43,954 nt of DNA from an uncultured Prevotellaceae bacterium (GCA_900320585.1 ONSV01000019.1:1-43954); one strand, 5' to 3'. Shown: positions 34,941-43,954, counted from the stretch's first letter. The notes: generated by a model not told the origin, from the sequence alone. Numbers and translations are program-made.

Positions 34941-36176
34941 ATGAGCTATCTATTCACATCTGAATCAGTATCTGAAGGACACCCTGACAAACTGTGTGAT
35001 CAAATTTCAGACGCTTTGCTGGACGCTTTCCTCGCGAAAGATCCTGAATCCAAAGTGGCTTGCGAAACATTGGTGACCACCGGACTGGTGGTCTGCTCCG
35101 GAGAGGTCAACACCTCCGCTTACGTGGACGTGGATGCCATCGTGCGTGGCGTCATCGAAAAGGTGGGCTACACCAAGAGCGAGTACCAATTCGACAGCAA
35201 GTCGTGCGGTATTATCTCCACCATTCACGGCCAATCGGGCGACATCAACCAGGGCGTGGTGCGCAAGGAACAGAAGGACCAGGGCGCGGGCGACCAAGGG
35301 ATGATGTTCGGCTATGCCTGCGACGAGATGGACAACTATATGCCGCTCACCATCGAGCTGGCCCATCGCCTGGTGCAGGAACTCGCCGCCATCCGCAAGG
35401 AGGGCAAGAAGATGAAGTATCTCCGCCCCGATTCCAAGTCGCAGGTTACCGTACAGTACTCCGACGACAACATCCCCGAGAAAATCGACACCATCGTGGT
35501 CTCCACCCAGCACGATGATTTCGACAAGGAGAAGAAGATGCAGGACATCATCAAAAAGGACATCCAGGAAATCCTGATACCCAGGGTTATCCGCAGCTGC
35601 CCGAAAAACATCCAGAAGTTGTTCAAGGACTTCGACTACGACAACAAGCTCTACGTCAACCCGACGGGCAAGTTCGTCATCGGCGGACCGCACGGCGACA
35701 CGGGCCTCACGGGCCGCAAGATCATCGTGGACACCTACGGTGGACACGGTGCGCACGGTGGCGGCGCCTTCTCCGGCAAGGATCCCTCCAAGGTGGACCG
35801 TTCTGCCGCCTACGCCGCCCGCCATATCGCCAAGAATATGGTGGCTGCCGGCCTCTGCCGCCAAGTGCTGGTGCAGGTGGCCTACGCCATTGGCAAGGCA
35901 CAACCCGTGGGCCTCTATGTCAACACCTACGGCACCGCCAACGTCGATATGCACGACGGCAAGATCGCGGAGAAAATCCAGAAGATTTTCGATATGACGC
36001 CATACGGCATCATCAAGCGGTTCAACCTCAAAAGGCCCATCTACCAACCCACGGCCACGTACGGTCACTTTGGCCGCGAGCTCCCCGACGCAAAGGTGGA
36101 AGGAATCAAGGTCTCCTTCTTCCCGTGGGAGAAGTTGGACTATGTGGAGAAAATCAAAAAAGCTTTTAACCTTTAA
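34941..36176 (+). CDS. metK: S-adenosylmethionine synthetase
   Basis: A 411-residue MetK, which makes S-adenosylmethionine from methionine and ATP. Conserved blocks: [32 protein letters not shown] (ATP-binding hexapeptide region), [37 protein letters not shown] and the P-loop-like [19 protein letters not shown]. Nothing is missing. Serine codons differ from the left part of the window: by my count TCC 10, AGC 4, TCG 3, TCT 3, TCA 2 here, versus TCG 16, AGC 14, TCC 5 in the antiporter gene. The gene is followed after 11 bases by a broken fabD. The codon shift suggests a different origin from 1-34.8 kb. Confidence 0.95.
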   Translation: MSYLFTSESVSEGHPDKLCDQISDALLDAFLAKDPESKVACETLVTTGLVVCSGEVNTSAYVDVDAIVRGVIEKVGYTKSEYQFDSKSCGIISTIHGQSGDINQGVVRKEQKDQGAGDQGMMFGYACDEMDNYMPLTIELAHRLVQELAAIRKEGKKMKYLRPDSKSQVTVQYSDDNIPEKIDTIVVSTQHDDFDKEKKMQDIIKKDIQEILIPRVIRSCPKNIQKLFKDFDYDNKLYVNPTGKFVIGGPHGDTGLTGRKIIVDTYGGHGAHGGGAFSGKDPSKVDRSAAYAARHIAKNMVAAGLCRQVLVQVAYAIGKAQPVGLYVNTYGTANVDMHDGKIAEKIQKIFDMTPYGIIKRFNLKRPIYQPTATYGHFGRELPDAKVEGIKVSFFPWEKLDYVEKIKKAFNL

Positions 36177-36187
36177 TATAATATAGT

Positions 36188-37002
36188 ATGAAGATAGCGC
36201 ACGTTTTTCCCGGCCAGGGCGCACAGTTTTCTGGTATGGGTAAAGATTTGCATGACCAGTATCCACTTGCGCAACAGTTGTTTGCGCAGGCGGATGCCAT
36301 TTTGGGATTTCCTCTGTCGGAGATTATGTTCACCGGCAGTGAGGAGGAACTGAAGCAGACCCGCGTCACCCAGCCGGCGGTGTTTCTGCACGCCTACGTG
36401 GCGCACCGCTGTCTGGCCGGCGAGCAGCCGGATATGGTGGCGGGCCACTCTTTAGGCGAGCTCACCGCCCTGGTGGTCAACGGGTGTCTCTCCTTCGAGG
36501 AGGGGCTGACCTTGGTGTCGAAACGCGCCCACGCGATGCAGCGTTGCTGCGAGGCCGTCCCCGGCACGATGGCCGCCATCATCGGCGGCGAGGCAAGCAT
36601 GATCGAAGAGGTGTGCGCCGCTACCCCGGGCATCGTGATTGCCGCCAATTGGCCGGTGCCAAGCGGCTGCTGCCGCTCAACGTGGGAGGGGCGTTCCACT
36701 CGCCGCTGATGCTGCCCGCCCAGGAGGAACTGGCCGAGGCCATCCGCCAGTGCCACTTCGGGCAACCCTCCTGCCCCGTCTATCAGAACGCCACCGCCAC
36801 GGCCTCCTCTGACCCGGAAACCATCCAGCAGAACCTGCTCGTGCAGCTCACCAACCCCGTGCGCTGGACCCAGTCGGTGCGCCAAATGATTGCCGACGGC
36901 GCCGGAAAGTTCGTCGAGTTCGGTCCCGGCAGCGCCCTGCAGGGCCTCATTCGCCGCATCGACAGTGACGTGGAAGTGATGGGGTGCAACACCAACGATT
37001 AA
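36188..37002 (+). pseudogene. fabD: Malonyl-CoA:ACP transacylase gene broken by an internal frameshifting deletion
   Basis: The first part reads as a normal FabD in frame: AHVFPGQGAQFSGMGKDL, the nucleophile motif VAGHSLGELTALV, VTQPAVFLHAYVA, up to PGIVIAAN (about 36655). The sequence then continues in another frame with AGAKRLLPLNVGGAFHSPLM ... GPGSALQGLIRRIDSDVEV to the stop at 37000-37002. Intact FabD has about 25 residues between these blocks, including the NCPGQIVISG motif. So about 75-85 bases are missing, with a length of 3n+1. The original frame runs only to 36709. FabD is essential for fatty-acid synthesis, so either a second copy exists or this is an assembly or sequencing artefact. 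Confidence 0.85.
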
Positions 37003-37027
37003 CCCACAACCGTTTTCAACACGTTGT

Positions 37028-37120
37028 AGAGCCGTCACATTGTGGCGGCTCTTTACACAACAATAACGTAGAGCCGTCATACTATGGCGGCTCTACGTGA
37101 TTGTGCTGTGGCGGCTCTAC
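37028..37120. repeat. Tandem palindromes with the AGAGCCGTC...GGCGGCTCT core
   Basis: Copy 1 (37028-37052) is an 11-bp stem with one G-T pair and loop ATT. Copy 2 (37066-37098) is a 15-bp stem with one G-T pair and loop ACT. A third half-copy (GTGGCGGCTCTAC, ends 37120) has only the right arm. They lie between convergent genes, like REP/BIME-type intergenic elements. The wobble sits at the same place in both stems. Confidence 0.8.
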
Positions 37121-37124
37121 CACC

Positions 37125-37160
37125 TAAAAAAAACGGCCTCCCCTTCTGGGGAAGCCGTCT
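37125..37160 (-). terminator. Terminator of the large FISUMP surface-protein gene
   Basis: ACGGCCTCCCC (37133-37143) pairs with GGGGAAGCCGT (37148-37158) around TTCT with one mismatch. On the minus strand it is followed by a run of Ts (A-run 37126-37133). It lies 40 bases past the stop of the large gene. Confidence 0.8.
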
Positions 37161-37197
37161 TGATATAACGTATTATTATAGAATCTGATTAGTGGAC

Positions 37198-40100
37198 TTA
37201 GTCTTGCACGCAACGCACAGTCCAACCTTCAGACTTGGAAGGTGATGCCGTGCCACAGCTGGAATGGTTATTGTCAATCCAAGTACCCCAAGCTATAGTG
37301 GAGCTACCTCCATCCGTACAACTCCAGATGTTCAGATAATAACCGAACTCCGAGTAAGTACCGTCATAGAGTCTTCTTCCCGCTTTGCTGCTAAATGAGC
37401 CGTAGTAGCCGCTTATATTGTTTCTAAGGGAAGTTAACTCGTCTGTAGTGGGAATGTGCCAACCGCGCGGGCATATACCCTGGATTTTGCCTTGGGCCGT
37501 AACGGTGTTGGTTCTCACAATCTGACCGCTGCTGGATCCCAGACCATAGCCAGTGGCTGCGGGCCAATTGTAGAGATAACCGTAACTGCTCACATTGCTG
37601 GAGCTGTTGTTCGGATCTTCCACATTGTCATATTTTGTGGCTTTCATATTCTGTCGAGTCCAGCATTTGCCGCCTATACTAATTGTATTATACGTATTCC
37701 CTTGCTGGTCCGTTAAAATGGAACCACACGTGAGTTGAGTTCTGACTATCTTCGCTGTAGTGCCAAAACTTGTTCCGTAAGCATTCTTGGCGTATGGAAG
37801 GATGCTATAGGGGGTGTTGGGCTGCAAACCCGACATCATGGTTTCCTGGGTGGACGGGGAAGCGGCGACACATTTTACCCAGCCAGTGCTTGCATTCGCC
37901 GGATCTGTCGTAGTAGGCAATGAACTGGGAGCACCCAACATGGTGTCGGTCGTGAATATGAAACCACGCTCTGTCAAATTACTGCCTCCGGTGGAGCCAT
38001 ACGCACTTTTCATCTTGATGGAGGTGTTGGTGACATTGCTACTATAGTTATACGGAGTTTCATAATAACCTGTGAAATGAATTTCGGGTTTATTCGGCGT
38101 GGTGAAAGACTTCACCGTACCATACACGTATGAGCCGTCGCTGCACTTGGCGTAAGCACGGTAGTACCAAGTACTATTGGGAGTCGTGCGGGATATTGTT
38201 CCTGTATATTCGCCAGTTCCAGAACCACTTGCTGTAACTTGTCTATTATAAGACGTTGAACTCGGGTTACTGCCGGAAGAGACAAAAAATCCCTTTTCCG
38301 TATATTGAGGATTTCCTGCATTAGTAATATTTCCTTTTAATGTAAAGGTGGTTCCTGTTCCGGGATACGTGTATGAAACCGTGGTGACGGAGGGATTGGA
38401 CAAAGTCGTAAATGTGGGTTCATAGGGTGTGCCGTCAGACTTTGTACTTGTTGTTACCCAATCAGAAAAACTACCAAGAGTGTATTCTATCTCAGCTACC
38501 ACTTTATAGGTGGTACCGGAATCAAGGCCATTCGTGATATAGAAATAATACATACCGCTTTGCGGCGCCGTGGTGAAATTATAGGTGATACCACTTTGCG
38601 TTTTACCGGTCGCAGTAGATTCAGTCCATAAGTCGGCCGTAGCTGAGGTGGGATATGTGCCATCGGCATTCTGCTTGTAGAGGTAGAAACCCCATCCTGT
38701 GACGGTAGCATCGTTGGGATAAATATACCCTCTCAGCGTTGCCGTGGTTTTCCCTATACTTGTAGTGGAATTCGTATTCACTTTAGCGCCGGTTTGGGTG
38801 GTGAAACTCTTCACCTCGCCATACGACGTGCCATTGGCGTTTGTAGCGAAAGCGCGGTAGTAGTAGGTGGTGGTTTGGGACAGGCCTGTGAGAGCAACCG
38901 TGAACGCTCCTTGTGCCACCGTTACGGTCTTTTTGCTGTCGGAGATGGTGGGCGAGGTAGATGTGCCGTAGCAAATACCCATCTGCGTCACGGAAGAGGC
39001 GTTGAAGTCGAAGTTGATGCCATCGGTGTAAATAGAGCCGCCAACAGTGGCGCTGTTACCGGTCTTGTCGGTGACGGTGGCACTGGTGGCCACAGAGGGC
39101 GGGGTAGCACCCTTGATGCAGCGCACGGAAGCATCTCCATTGCTAGCCCAAGAAAAACAACTGGGTTGTCCATAAGCTAAGCTAAGGTGTTTACCACTTT
39201 CATCCAGGATAAAATGCGTACTTTGACCATAACTTTGATAGCTGCTGCTACTATAAACACCGGCAGGATATGCGTTGAATCCGGTAGCATTGTTGGTTGA
39301 CTGATTGTTGCCAACAGCGCAAGCTGTGGCATCTTCAGTCCAACCTGCCTTTGAGGCCAAAGACTTTGCTATATTGTTGGTGGAACTGCTACACAAATAG
39401 CCGCTTTGAGACGACAAGTAAGACTTCAAGGTGTTTACTTCTGCCTCGGAGGGTAAATGCCATCCTGAAGGACAAATACCTTGCACACTTTCAGAGCCCA
39501 CCTTTTCTGTACCATTCATAGCCGCACTATTACTATAGAGACGGCCATAGCTGGAGGAAAGCGAACCTCCATTAGGTATCTTGTTGGTGATAGAACCACC
39601 GCCGGGATAGATGGTGCTGCGCAGGTTCTGGGCCATCCAGCACTGCGTGCCGATCTGCACCGTAGGATAGCTGTTGGTGTTTTTGTCGGAGACCGAAGGT
39701 GTGCCGGGACATTTCAAACCAGCACCCTCCGCCGGAGTGGTGAAACTGAACTCGTCGCTGTACGACCAACCCACGCTGTTTTGGGCCGCCGCACGCACAT
39801 AATAGGTGGTGTTGGCTTCCAGATAGGATGTATAAACAAAGTTGTTGGCTGAATTGTCGGTGAAGGAGCCATAACTGATATAATTAGTTGGGGACGGATG
39901 AGGAGTCTTGGAGTAATAGATGCGACGATTTGTAACAGAAGCACCTCCTGTATTGGTAACCCTTGCCGTAATTCTTTTTTGATACATAGGATCTGAGGAA
40001 GCGGCCACATTGGTGATTTCTACCGTGGGCAGCGTCGGTGAGGAGGCCGTGGTGGAAGCATCCTTCAAGCAGCGGACACCGTGAGATCCAGAAATACCGG

Positions 40101-43100
40101 AACTGCCTGTTGTGGCTGCTTCAGTAGTATTATAACCCATATACATACGGGCATCTTGGGCATTGGTTGACCACATTCGAGCCCAACCATCAGCAGCGTT
40201 TTGATAGGCCAGGAAATTCAAGCCTGTTGCGTTGTTGGGGCTGGTACTGTTACCAGGGGTGTTGGTAGTGGAAGAGGTATTCCACCCGGAAGTCGCAGCC
40301 AATTTCTTGGCGGAACCTGTACCCGCGTAGGCAATCAGTTCGCTCCATTCCGCATTGCTCGGGATATGCCAACCCACAGGACAGATACCTCTCACACCGC
40401 TCGGATTGGCCGAAGAGGTGGAAGCTCCGTTCATAGCCACTGTCCAAGTATAGGCTTTTCCTGCATAGGAAGCATTGGCACCAGGAGTGCTGTAGGTGAT
40501 GGGCGTGTTGTCGGCAGCCTTGGTAACCTTCAAATTTTCCTTGAGCCAGCATTGACTGCCAATCATCACGGTATTGTACGTGTTGCCGTCAATGTCGGTA
40601 ACGGTGGCCAAGCCCGGACAGGGCTGACCGTCCTCCACCGTGTGGAAGGCCTTGGCCTCGCCGTAGGAAGTATCGATGGCGTTAATGGCGTAGGCACGAT
40701 AGTAGTACTGGGTGTTGGTGGTAAGATCGGTAATGGTAGCACCATTCATTGTCTTCGGAAGAGTGGGGTTCCCATTCCAACTGTAACTTTTGACAGAAGT
40801 GGGGATGGTAACACTGGAAGAGGTTCCCACGATGATGCCGTATTTGGTAATCGGCATACCGCCGTTGTCGGTAATCTTGCCGCCCAAAATCCAGGCACTG
40901 TTCTGGGTAATATTACTAATACTGTCGATGGTCTCCACCGTGGGAGCATTCACTGTGTTATTCTCTCCATTGGAATTACTGCGGATACAACGGACACCAT
41001 AGAAATTAGTGTTGTTTACAGACCAATTGTCCAAGGTATTGTACGAACTGCTAAAACCATATTCTCTCAAATTCGAAGACCATAAATCTGTCCAGGAACT
41101 ACTATGTGCAGGAACCAAAGAAAAACCGGTTGCATTATTGTCTTCAGGATGGTTACCTGGTGTACAATTGGTAGACGATGACGGCCAATAAAGAGGTGAA
41201 CTTAACGCTTTAGCAATAAAAGAAGAAGTGTTTCCACATACAAATTTGTCTTGTGATTGAACATACGTTTTCAATTCTTCCCAGTCTTTGTTAGATGGAA
41301 GTCGCCAACCATCCGGACAAATACCTTGGACGTTGTCAGCAGATGCCGTCAAACCATTAGTAGCAGCATAGAAATTGTATTCGTATCCTAATACAGAAAT
41401 ATTAGTGCCACCACCCGGACTTTTATAGTTAGCTTGAGAACTGGTGGAACTCGAAGAAAAATTAATTGTTGTTCCATCCGGTAATTTTGTAGTTCTCAAG
41501 TTCTCTCTCATCCAGCATTGGTTACCAATACGGACAGTGGAATAGGTGTTGCCTTCAATATCCGTCACTGTCGGGTTGTTCGGGCAGGCCTCGCCATCCT
41601 TCGGAATTGTGAGTTGCTTGTTGAGGTCATTGATGCTGTCCAAGAGGTCATCAATCTGGTCGTTGAGTTCATTGAACTTGGCGAGGATGCTGTTATACAC
41701 GTTTTGCAAGTCGCAGAAATTCACCGCTTGCTCGCAGTCGCCGGTGCCAGTGGTGGTGGAGAGGTTGATGGTGCCGTCGGTGCCCACATTGTCGAGCACG
41801 GAGGGAACCTCTATGCTACCAGTGGGAGCCACAGACACATTGTCTGTAAAGGTCTTGTCACCACCAATAGTTTCGTCTTCCGTCTTGGTCACGTAGTTGT
41901 TCATACTGGCAGTGGTGAGATATTGGCTGAGGTCGGGTTTGCCTTTGATATAGGCAGCGGAGGTGGCGTTAGTTTCATCCCAATCGGACTGCACTTGGGC
42001 GGGCACGTCGGTCGCGGTGATGAAGCCCGGATCGTTGGAGAAGGCGTTCAAACTGGTAGGCACCGTGGGAATGGTGGGTTTGTTATAGATAAAGGCCTTG
42101 GAGGTGCTGTCCACTTCGGTCCAGTCGGCCTGCACCTGCTCGGGCACGTCAGCCGCGGTGATGAAGTTCGTGTTGTTGTTGAAGTCGCTCAAGTTGGCGG
42201 GTCTGTTGCTGAGGTCGCCATAATCGTTGGTGAAGGCCACTGTAGAGAAAGTGGGCTTGTTGGCCACATTGTCCCAGTTTACATTCACCTTCACAAAACC
42301 ACCGTTGGTCAGGAAGATGGTATCATTGCTGATGCTCAGAATTTGATATTCGGGAGAGGTTATCTCAATAGTCTGGTTGGTGCCTTGGTTGGCGGTGAAA
42401 GTACCCATTACAGTGCCGTCTTGTTTGATGGTCAGTGTGGCGTCGTTTACCGTCGGAATCGTCGGTTTGTTGAGAATCTCGGCCTTGCCGGAGGTGGCGT
42501 TCCAGTCGGCGTTCACCTGTGCGGCAGGAATAGTGGGCGTGCCTGTCAAGTCGCTGTATTGGCCGCTGGTGGCCACCGTGGCAAGCGTCGGTTTGTTGAG
42601 AATCTCGGCCTTGCCGGAGGTGGCATTCCAGTCGGCATTCACCTGCTCGGCAGGGATGGTGGGTGTGCCAGTCAGGTCACTCCAGTCACCGCTGGTGGCC
42701 ACGGGGGCGAGGGTCGGCTTGTTCTGGATATAAGCCTTGGAAGAGGTGTTGGTCTCTGTCCAGTTGGACTGCACCTGCTCGGCGGGAATGGTCGGCGTAC
42801 CGATCAGGTCACTGTATTGACCGGTTGTGGCCACCGTGGCAAGATTCGGTTTGTTGAGAATCTGGGTCACACCGGAAGTGGAATTCCAGTCAACAGGTAC
42901 CTGCGTTACCTCACCGCTGGTGGTGGGGATGGTAAAGTTGTGCGTACCGGAACCGTCCACCACCGTGATGATGATGTTGGAGCCGGCGGCGGTGGCCGTC
43001 ACCGTCGGGGAGACACCGTCTGCACCGTTGGCGCCATTGGTCACATCGTAAGAGAAGGTGTTGCCGTCGGTGTAAGTGATGGTGTAGGTGTCCACATTGC

Positions 43101-43954
43101 CAGCGGTGCTAGTCTTGGTGATGGACTGGATGCCGTTGCCCGTGGCACCGGTTAAGCCTGTAGGGCCAATAGGACCCGTGGCACCGTTGGTCACAGTAAA
43201 GGTGCTGGTAGTGCCGTCGGTATAGTTAATAGTATAGGTGTCATTCAGACCGCTGCTCACCGGACCCGTGATGTTCTGGATGCCACGACCATCCTGACCA
43301 TCCTGGCCGTTTGTGCCGTTGGTACCATTCGTGCCGTTCGTGCCAGGCGCGCCGTTGGTCACCGTGAAGGTGGTGGAGGTGCCATCCGTATAGTTAATGG
43401 TATAGGTGTCGTTCAGACCGCTGCTCACCGGACCTGTAATGTTCTGGATGCCACGGCCGTCCTGACCATCGGTACCGTTAGTACCATTCGTGCCGGGTGC
43501 GCCGTTGGTCACCACAAAGGTGGTGGAGGTGCCGTCGGTGAAGTGAATGGTATATGTGTCCGTCAGACCGCTGCTCACCGGACCCGTGATGCTGGCAATA
43601 CCGTTGCCGGCAGCAGCAGCTGTGCCGTCAATACCATTGGTCACCGTGAAGGTGGAGGTGGTGCCGTCGGTATAGTGGATGGTGTAGGTGTCCACGTGAC
43701 CGGAAGTCACAGGACCTGTGATTTCCTGAATGCCGCGACCGTCCTGACCATTCGTACCGTTCGTACCGTTGGTACCATTCGCGCCGGGATTACCTTGCGG
43801 GCCTTGTAAACCCTGGGGACCCTGTTGGCCATTGTGCAATGTAAAAGAGTGGGGACCGTTGGCATCGGTAATGGTCACCACCGTGCTGTCACCAGCAGTG
43901 AATGTGGCCACAGTAGGCGAGATACCATCCTGACCGTTGGTGCCGTTGGTGCCG
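37198..43954 (-). CDS. Giant repetitive surface protein with collagen-like, tail-fibre-like, FISUMP and Fn3-like modules (5' end outside window)
   Basis: The minus-strand frame is open to the window edge, where it reads GTNGTNGQDGISPTVATF; the true start and any signal peptide lie beyond. At least 2251 residues are visible. From N to C: G-X-Y collagen-like stretches alternating with five copies of a 34-residue unit (GIQxITGPVSSGLxDTYTI..., about 43050-43800); a run of about 42-residue NKPT/YSDLTGTPTIP units like those of phage tail fibres (about 41930-42900); a coiled coil (ILAKFNELNDQIDDLLDSINDLNKQL, split near 41620-41700). Then come four FISUMP (Fib_succ_major) domains starting near 41600, 40625, 39715 and 37730, each with GNTYxTVxIGxQCWMxxNL, GICPxGWHxPS and a closing VRC. 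Fn3-like repeats (TTYYYRAYATNANGTSYGE) lie between them. It ends in the last FISUMP domain with no type IX sorting domain. Probable adhesin or fibre; ligand unknown. Confidence 0.88.
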   Translation of the reverse strand, partial: GTNGTNGQDGISPTVATFTAGDSTVVTITDANGPHSFTLHNGQQGPQGLQGPQGNPGANGTNGTNGTNGQDGRGIQEITGPVTSGHVDTYTIHYTDGTTSTFTVTNGIDGTAAAAGNGIASITGPVSSGLTDTYTIHFTDGTSTTFVVTNGAPGTNGTNGTDGQDGRGIQNITGPVSSGLNDTYTINYTDGTSTTFTVTNGAPGTNGTNGTNGTNGQDGQDGRGIQNITGPVSSGLNDTYTINYTDGTTSTFTVTNGATGPIGPTGLTGATGNGIQSITKTSTAGNVDTYTITYTDGNTFSYDVTNGANGADGVSPTVTATAAGSNIIITVVDGSGTHNFTIPTTSGEVTQVPVDWNSTSGVTQILNKPNLATVATTGQYSDLIGTPTIPAEQVQSNWTETNTSSKAYIQNKPTLAPVATSGDWSDLTGTPTIPAEQVNADWNATSGKAEILNKPTLATVATSGQYSDLTGTPTIPAAQVNADWNATSGKAEILNKPTIPTVNDATLTIKQDGTVMGTFTANQGTNQTIEITSPEYQILSISNDTIFLTNGGFVKVNVNWDNVANKPTFSTVAFTNDYGDLSNRPANLSDFNNNTNFITAADVPEQVQADWTEVDSTSKAFIYNKPTIPTVPTSLNAFSNDPGFITATDVPAQVQSDWDETNATSAAYIKGKPDLSQYLTTASMNNYVTKTEDETIGGDKTFTDNVSVAPTGSIEVPSVLDNVGTDGTINLSTTTGTGDCEQAVNFCDLQNVYNSILAKFNELNDQIDDLLDSINDLNKQLTIPKDGEACPNNPTVTDIEGNTYSTVRIGNQCWMRENLRTTKLPDGTTINFSSSSTSSQANYKSPGGGTNISVLGYEYNFYAATNGLTASADNVQGICPDGWRLPSNKDWEELKTYVQSQDKFVCGNTSSFIAKALSSPLYWPSSSTNCTPGNHPEDNNATGFSLVPAHSSSWTDLWSSNLREYGFSSSYNTLDNWSVNNTNFYGVRCIRSNSNGENNTVNAPTVETIDSISNITQNSAWILGGKITDNGGMPITKYGIIVGTSSSVTIPTSVKSYSWNGNPTLPKTMNGATITDLTTNTQYYYRAYAINAIDTSYGEAKAFHTVEDGQPCPGLATVTDIDGNTYNTVMIGSQCWLKENLKVTKAADNTPITYSTPGANASYAGKAYTWTVAMNGASTSSANPSGVRGICPVGWHIPSNAEWSELIAYAGTGSAKKLAATSGWNTSSTTNTPGNSTSPNNATGLNFLAYQNAADGWARMWSTNAQDARMYMGYNTTEAATTGSSGISGSHGVRCLKDASTTASSPTLPTVEITNVAASSDPMYQKRITARVTNTGGASVTNRRIYYSKTPHPSPTNYISYGSFTDNSANNFVYTSYLEANTTYYVRAAAQNSVGWSYSDEFSFTTPAEGAGLKCPGTPSVSDKNTNSYPTVQIGTQCWMAQNLRSTIYPGGGSITNKIPNGGSLSSSYGRLYSNSAAMNGTEKVGSESVQGICPSGWHLPSEAEVNTLKSYLSSQSGYLCSSSTNNIAKSLASKAGWTEDATACAVGNNQSTNNATGFNAYPAGVYSSSSYQSYGQSTHFILDESGKHLSLAYGQPSCFSWASNGDASVRCIKGATPPSVATSATVTDKTGNSATVGGSIYTDGINFDFNASSVTQMGICYGTSTSPTISDSKKTVTVAQGAFTVALTGLSQTTTYYYRAFATNANGTSYGEVKSFTTQTGAKVNTNSTTSIGKTTATLRGYIYPNDATVTGWGFYLYKQNADGTYPTSATADLWTESTATGKTQSGITYNFTTAPQSGMYYFYITNGLDSGTTYKVVAEIEYTLGSFSDWVTTSTKSDGTPYEPTFTTLSNPSVTTVSYTYPGTGTTFTLKGNITNAGNPQYTEKGFFVSSGSNPSSTSYNRQVTASGSGTGEYTGTISRTTPNSTWYYRAYAKCSDGSYVYGTVKSFTTPNKPEIHFTGYYETPYNYSSNVTNTSIKMKSAYGSTGGSNLTERGFIFTTDTMLGAPSSLPTTTDPANASTGWVKCVAASPSTQETMMSGLQPNTPYSILPYAKNAYGTSFGTTAKIVRTQLTCGSILTDQQGNTYNTISIGGKCWTRQNMKATKYDNVEDPNNSSSNVSSYGYLYNWPAATGYGLGSSSGQIVRTNTVTAQGKIQGICPRGWHIPTTDELTSLRNNISGYYGSFSSKAGRRLYDGTYSEFGYYLNIWSCTDGGSSTIAWGTWIDNNHSSCGTASPSKSEGWTVRCVQD
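42060..42900 (-). repeat. 126-bp repeat encoding NADWNATSGKAEILNKPT...YSDLTGTPTIP units
   Basis: Several degenerate copies of a 42-residue unit. The best pair (starting near 42461 and 42587, period 126 bases) is almost identical over about 60 bases. Outer copies (around 42060-42180 and 42720-42900) are more diverged. Confidence 0.8.
43050..43800 (-). repeat. Five-copy GIxxITGPVSSGLxDTYTI repeat with Gly-Thr-Asn collagen-like linkers
   Basis: Five tandem copies of a 34-residue unit ending in FTVTNG are separated by GTNGTNG/GQDGQDGRG linkers of variable length. Copies 3 and 4 are nearly identical at the DNA level, a sign of recent duplication or gene conversion. Linker triplets are built from GGYACCAAC-like codons and should be unstable. 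Confidence 0.85.

Noticed and set aside
35007-36266. 419-codon minus-strand ORF
   Set aside because: Antisense of metK; no recognisable domain.
41518-43155. 545-codon plus-strand ORF rich in Gly, Val and His
   Set aside because: It is the antisense shadow of the repetitive surface-protein gene; no family motif or start context.

Overview
The window looks like a Bacteroidales chromosome, most probably Prevotellaceae-like with a fairly high GC content. Three things point there: promoter -7 boxes of the TAnnTTTG type, a scarcity of Shine-Dalgarno sequences, and the gene set (OstA-like protein with tandem PpiC/SurA chaperones, HTH_40-type RecQ, OmpA/TonB-receptor outer-membrane proteins, FISUMP-domain surface protein). 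No rRNA, CRISPR array, insertion sequence or phage integrase is visible. One tRNA (Val-UAC) is present.

Layout. 1-4.5 kb (+): 3' part of a NYN/LOTUS protein, a CPA2-type cation/proton antiporter, a LolD-like ABC ATPase and a CvfB-like S1 protein. 4.5-4.77 kb: a compact unannotated transcription unit with promoter, 19-codon ORF, perfectly paired pseudoknot and terminator-like hairpin. 4.77-9.07 kb (-): purB-rluB-asnS operon; RluB carries an 11-fold octapeptide repeat. 9.2-10.7 kb: tRNA-Val (-), then trpS (+) behind a tandemly repeated promoter/dyad block. 10.8-12.0 kb (-): an OmpA-like porin. 12.2-20.1 kb (-): guaB, two PPIases, an OstA-like protein and mutL, tightly packed with 1-4 base overlaps. 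20.2-26.9 kb (-): lptB, tig, clpP, clpX and recQ. 26.9-27.35 kb: a gene-poor gap with a 47-codon Fe-S remnant. 27.35-28.46 kb (-): a second OmpA protein. 28.67-31.6 kb (+): cobU-cobT-cobS-cobC, the nucleotide-loop part of cobalamin synthesis, possibly leaderless. 31.7-34.76 kb (-): a low-GC two-gene unit in which a lipoprotein-like histidine-kinase ATPase domain is translationally coupled to a TonB receptor with an N-terminal TPR-like region. 34.9-37.0 kb (+): metK and a fabD broken by an internal frameshifting deletion. 37.2 kb to the window end (-): the C-terminal >2250 residues of a repetitive surface protein with collagen-like and tail-fibre-like repeats, a coiled coil, four FISUMP domains and Fn3-like spacers.

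How the genes fit together. Much of the window is housekeeping: protein quality control (Tig, ClpP, ClpX), outer-membrane and LPS biogenesis (SurA/PpiC chaperones, OstA, LptB, LolD, OmpA), purine synthesis (PurB, GuaB), tRNA charging (AsnS, TrpS), repair (MutL, RecQ) and cobalamin assembly. The parts most worth a second look are the lipoprotein-HATPase/TPR-TonB pair, the 4.6-kb pseudoknotted RNA, the clpP promoter enclosed in a 16-bp inverted repeat, the trpS repeat block, and a change in codon usage at about 34.8-34.9 kb. That change, with the broken fabD and a truncated-looking 28-codon ORF, may mark horizontal transfer or a contig join. All names rest on motif recognition; no database search was possible.
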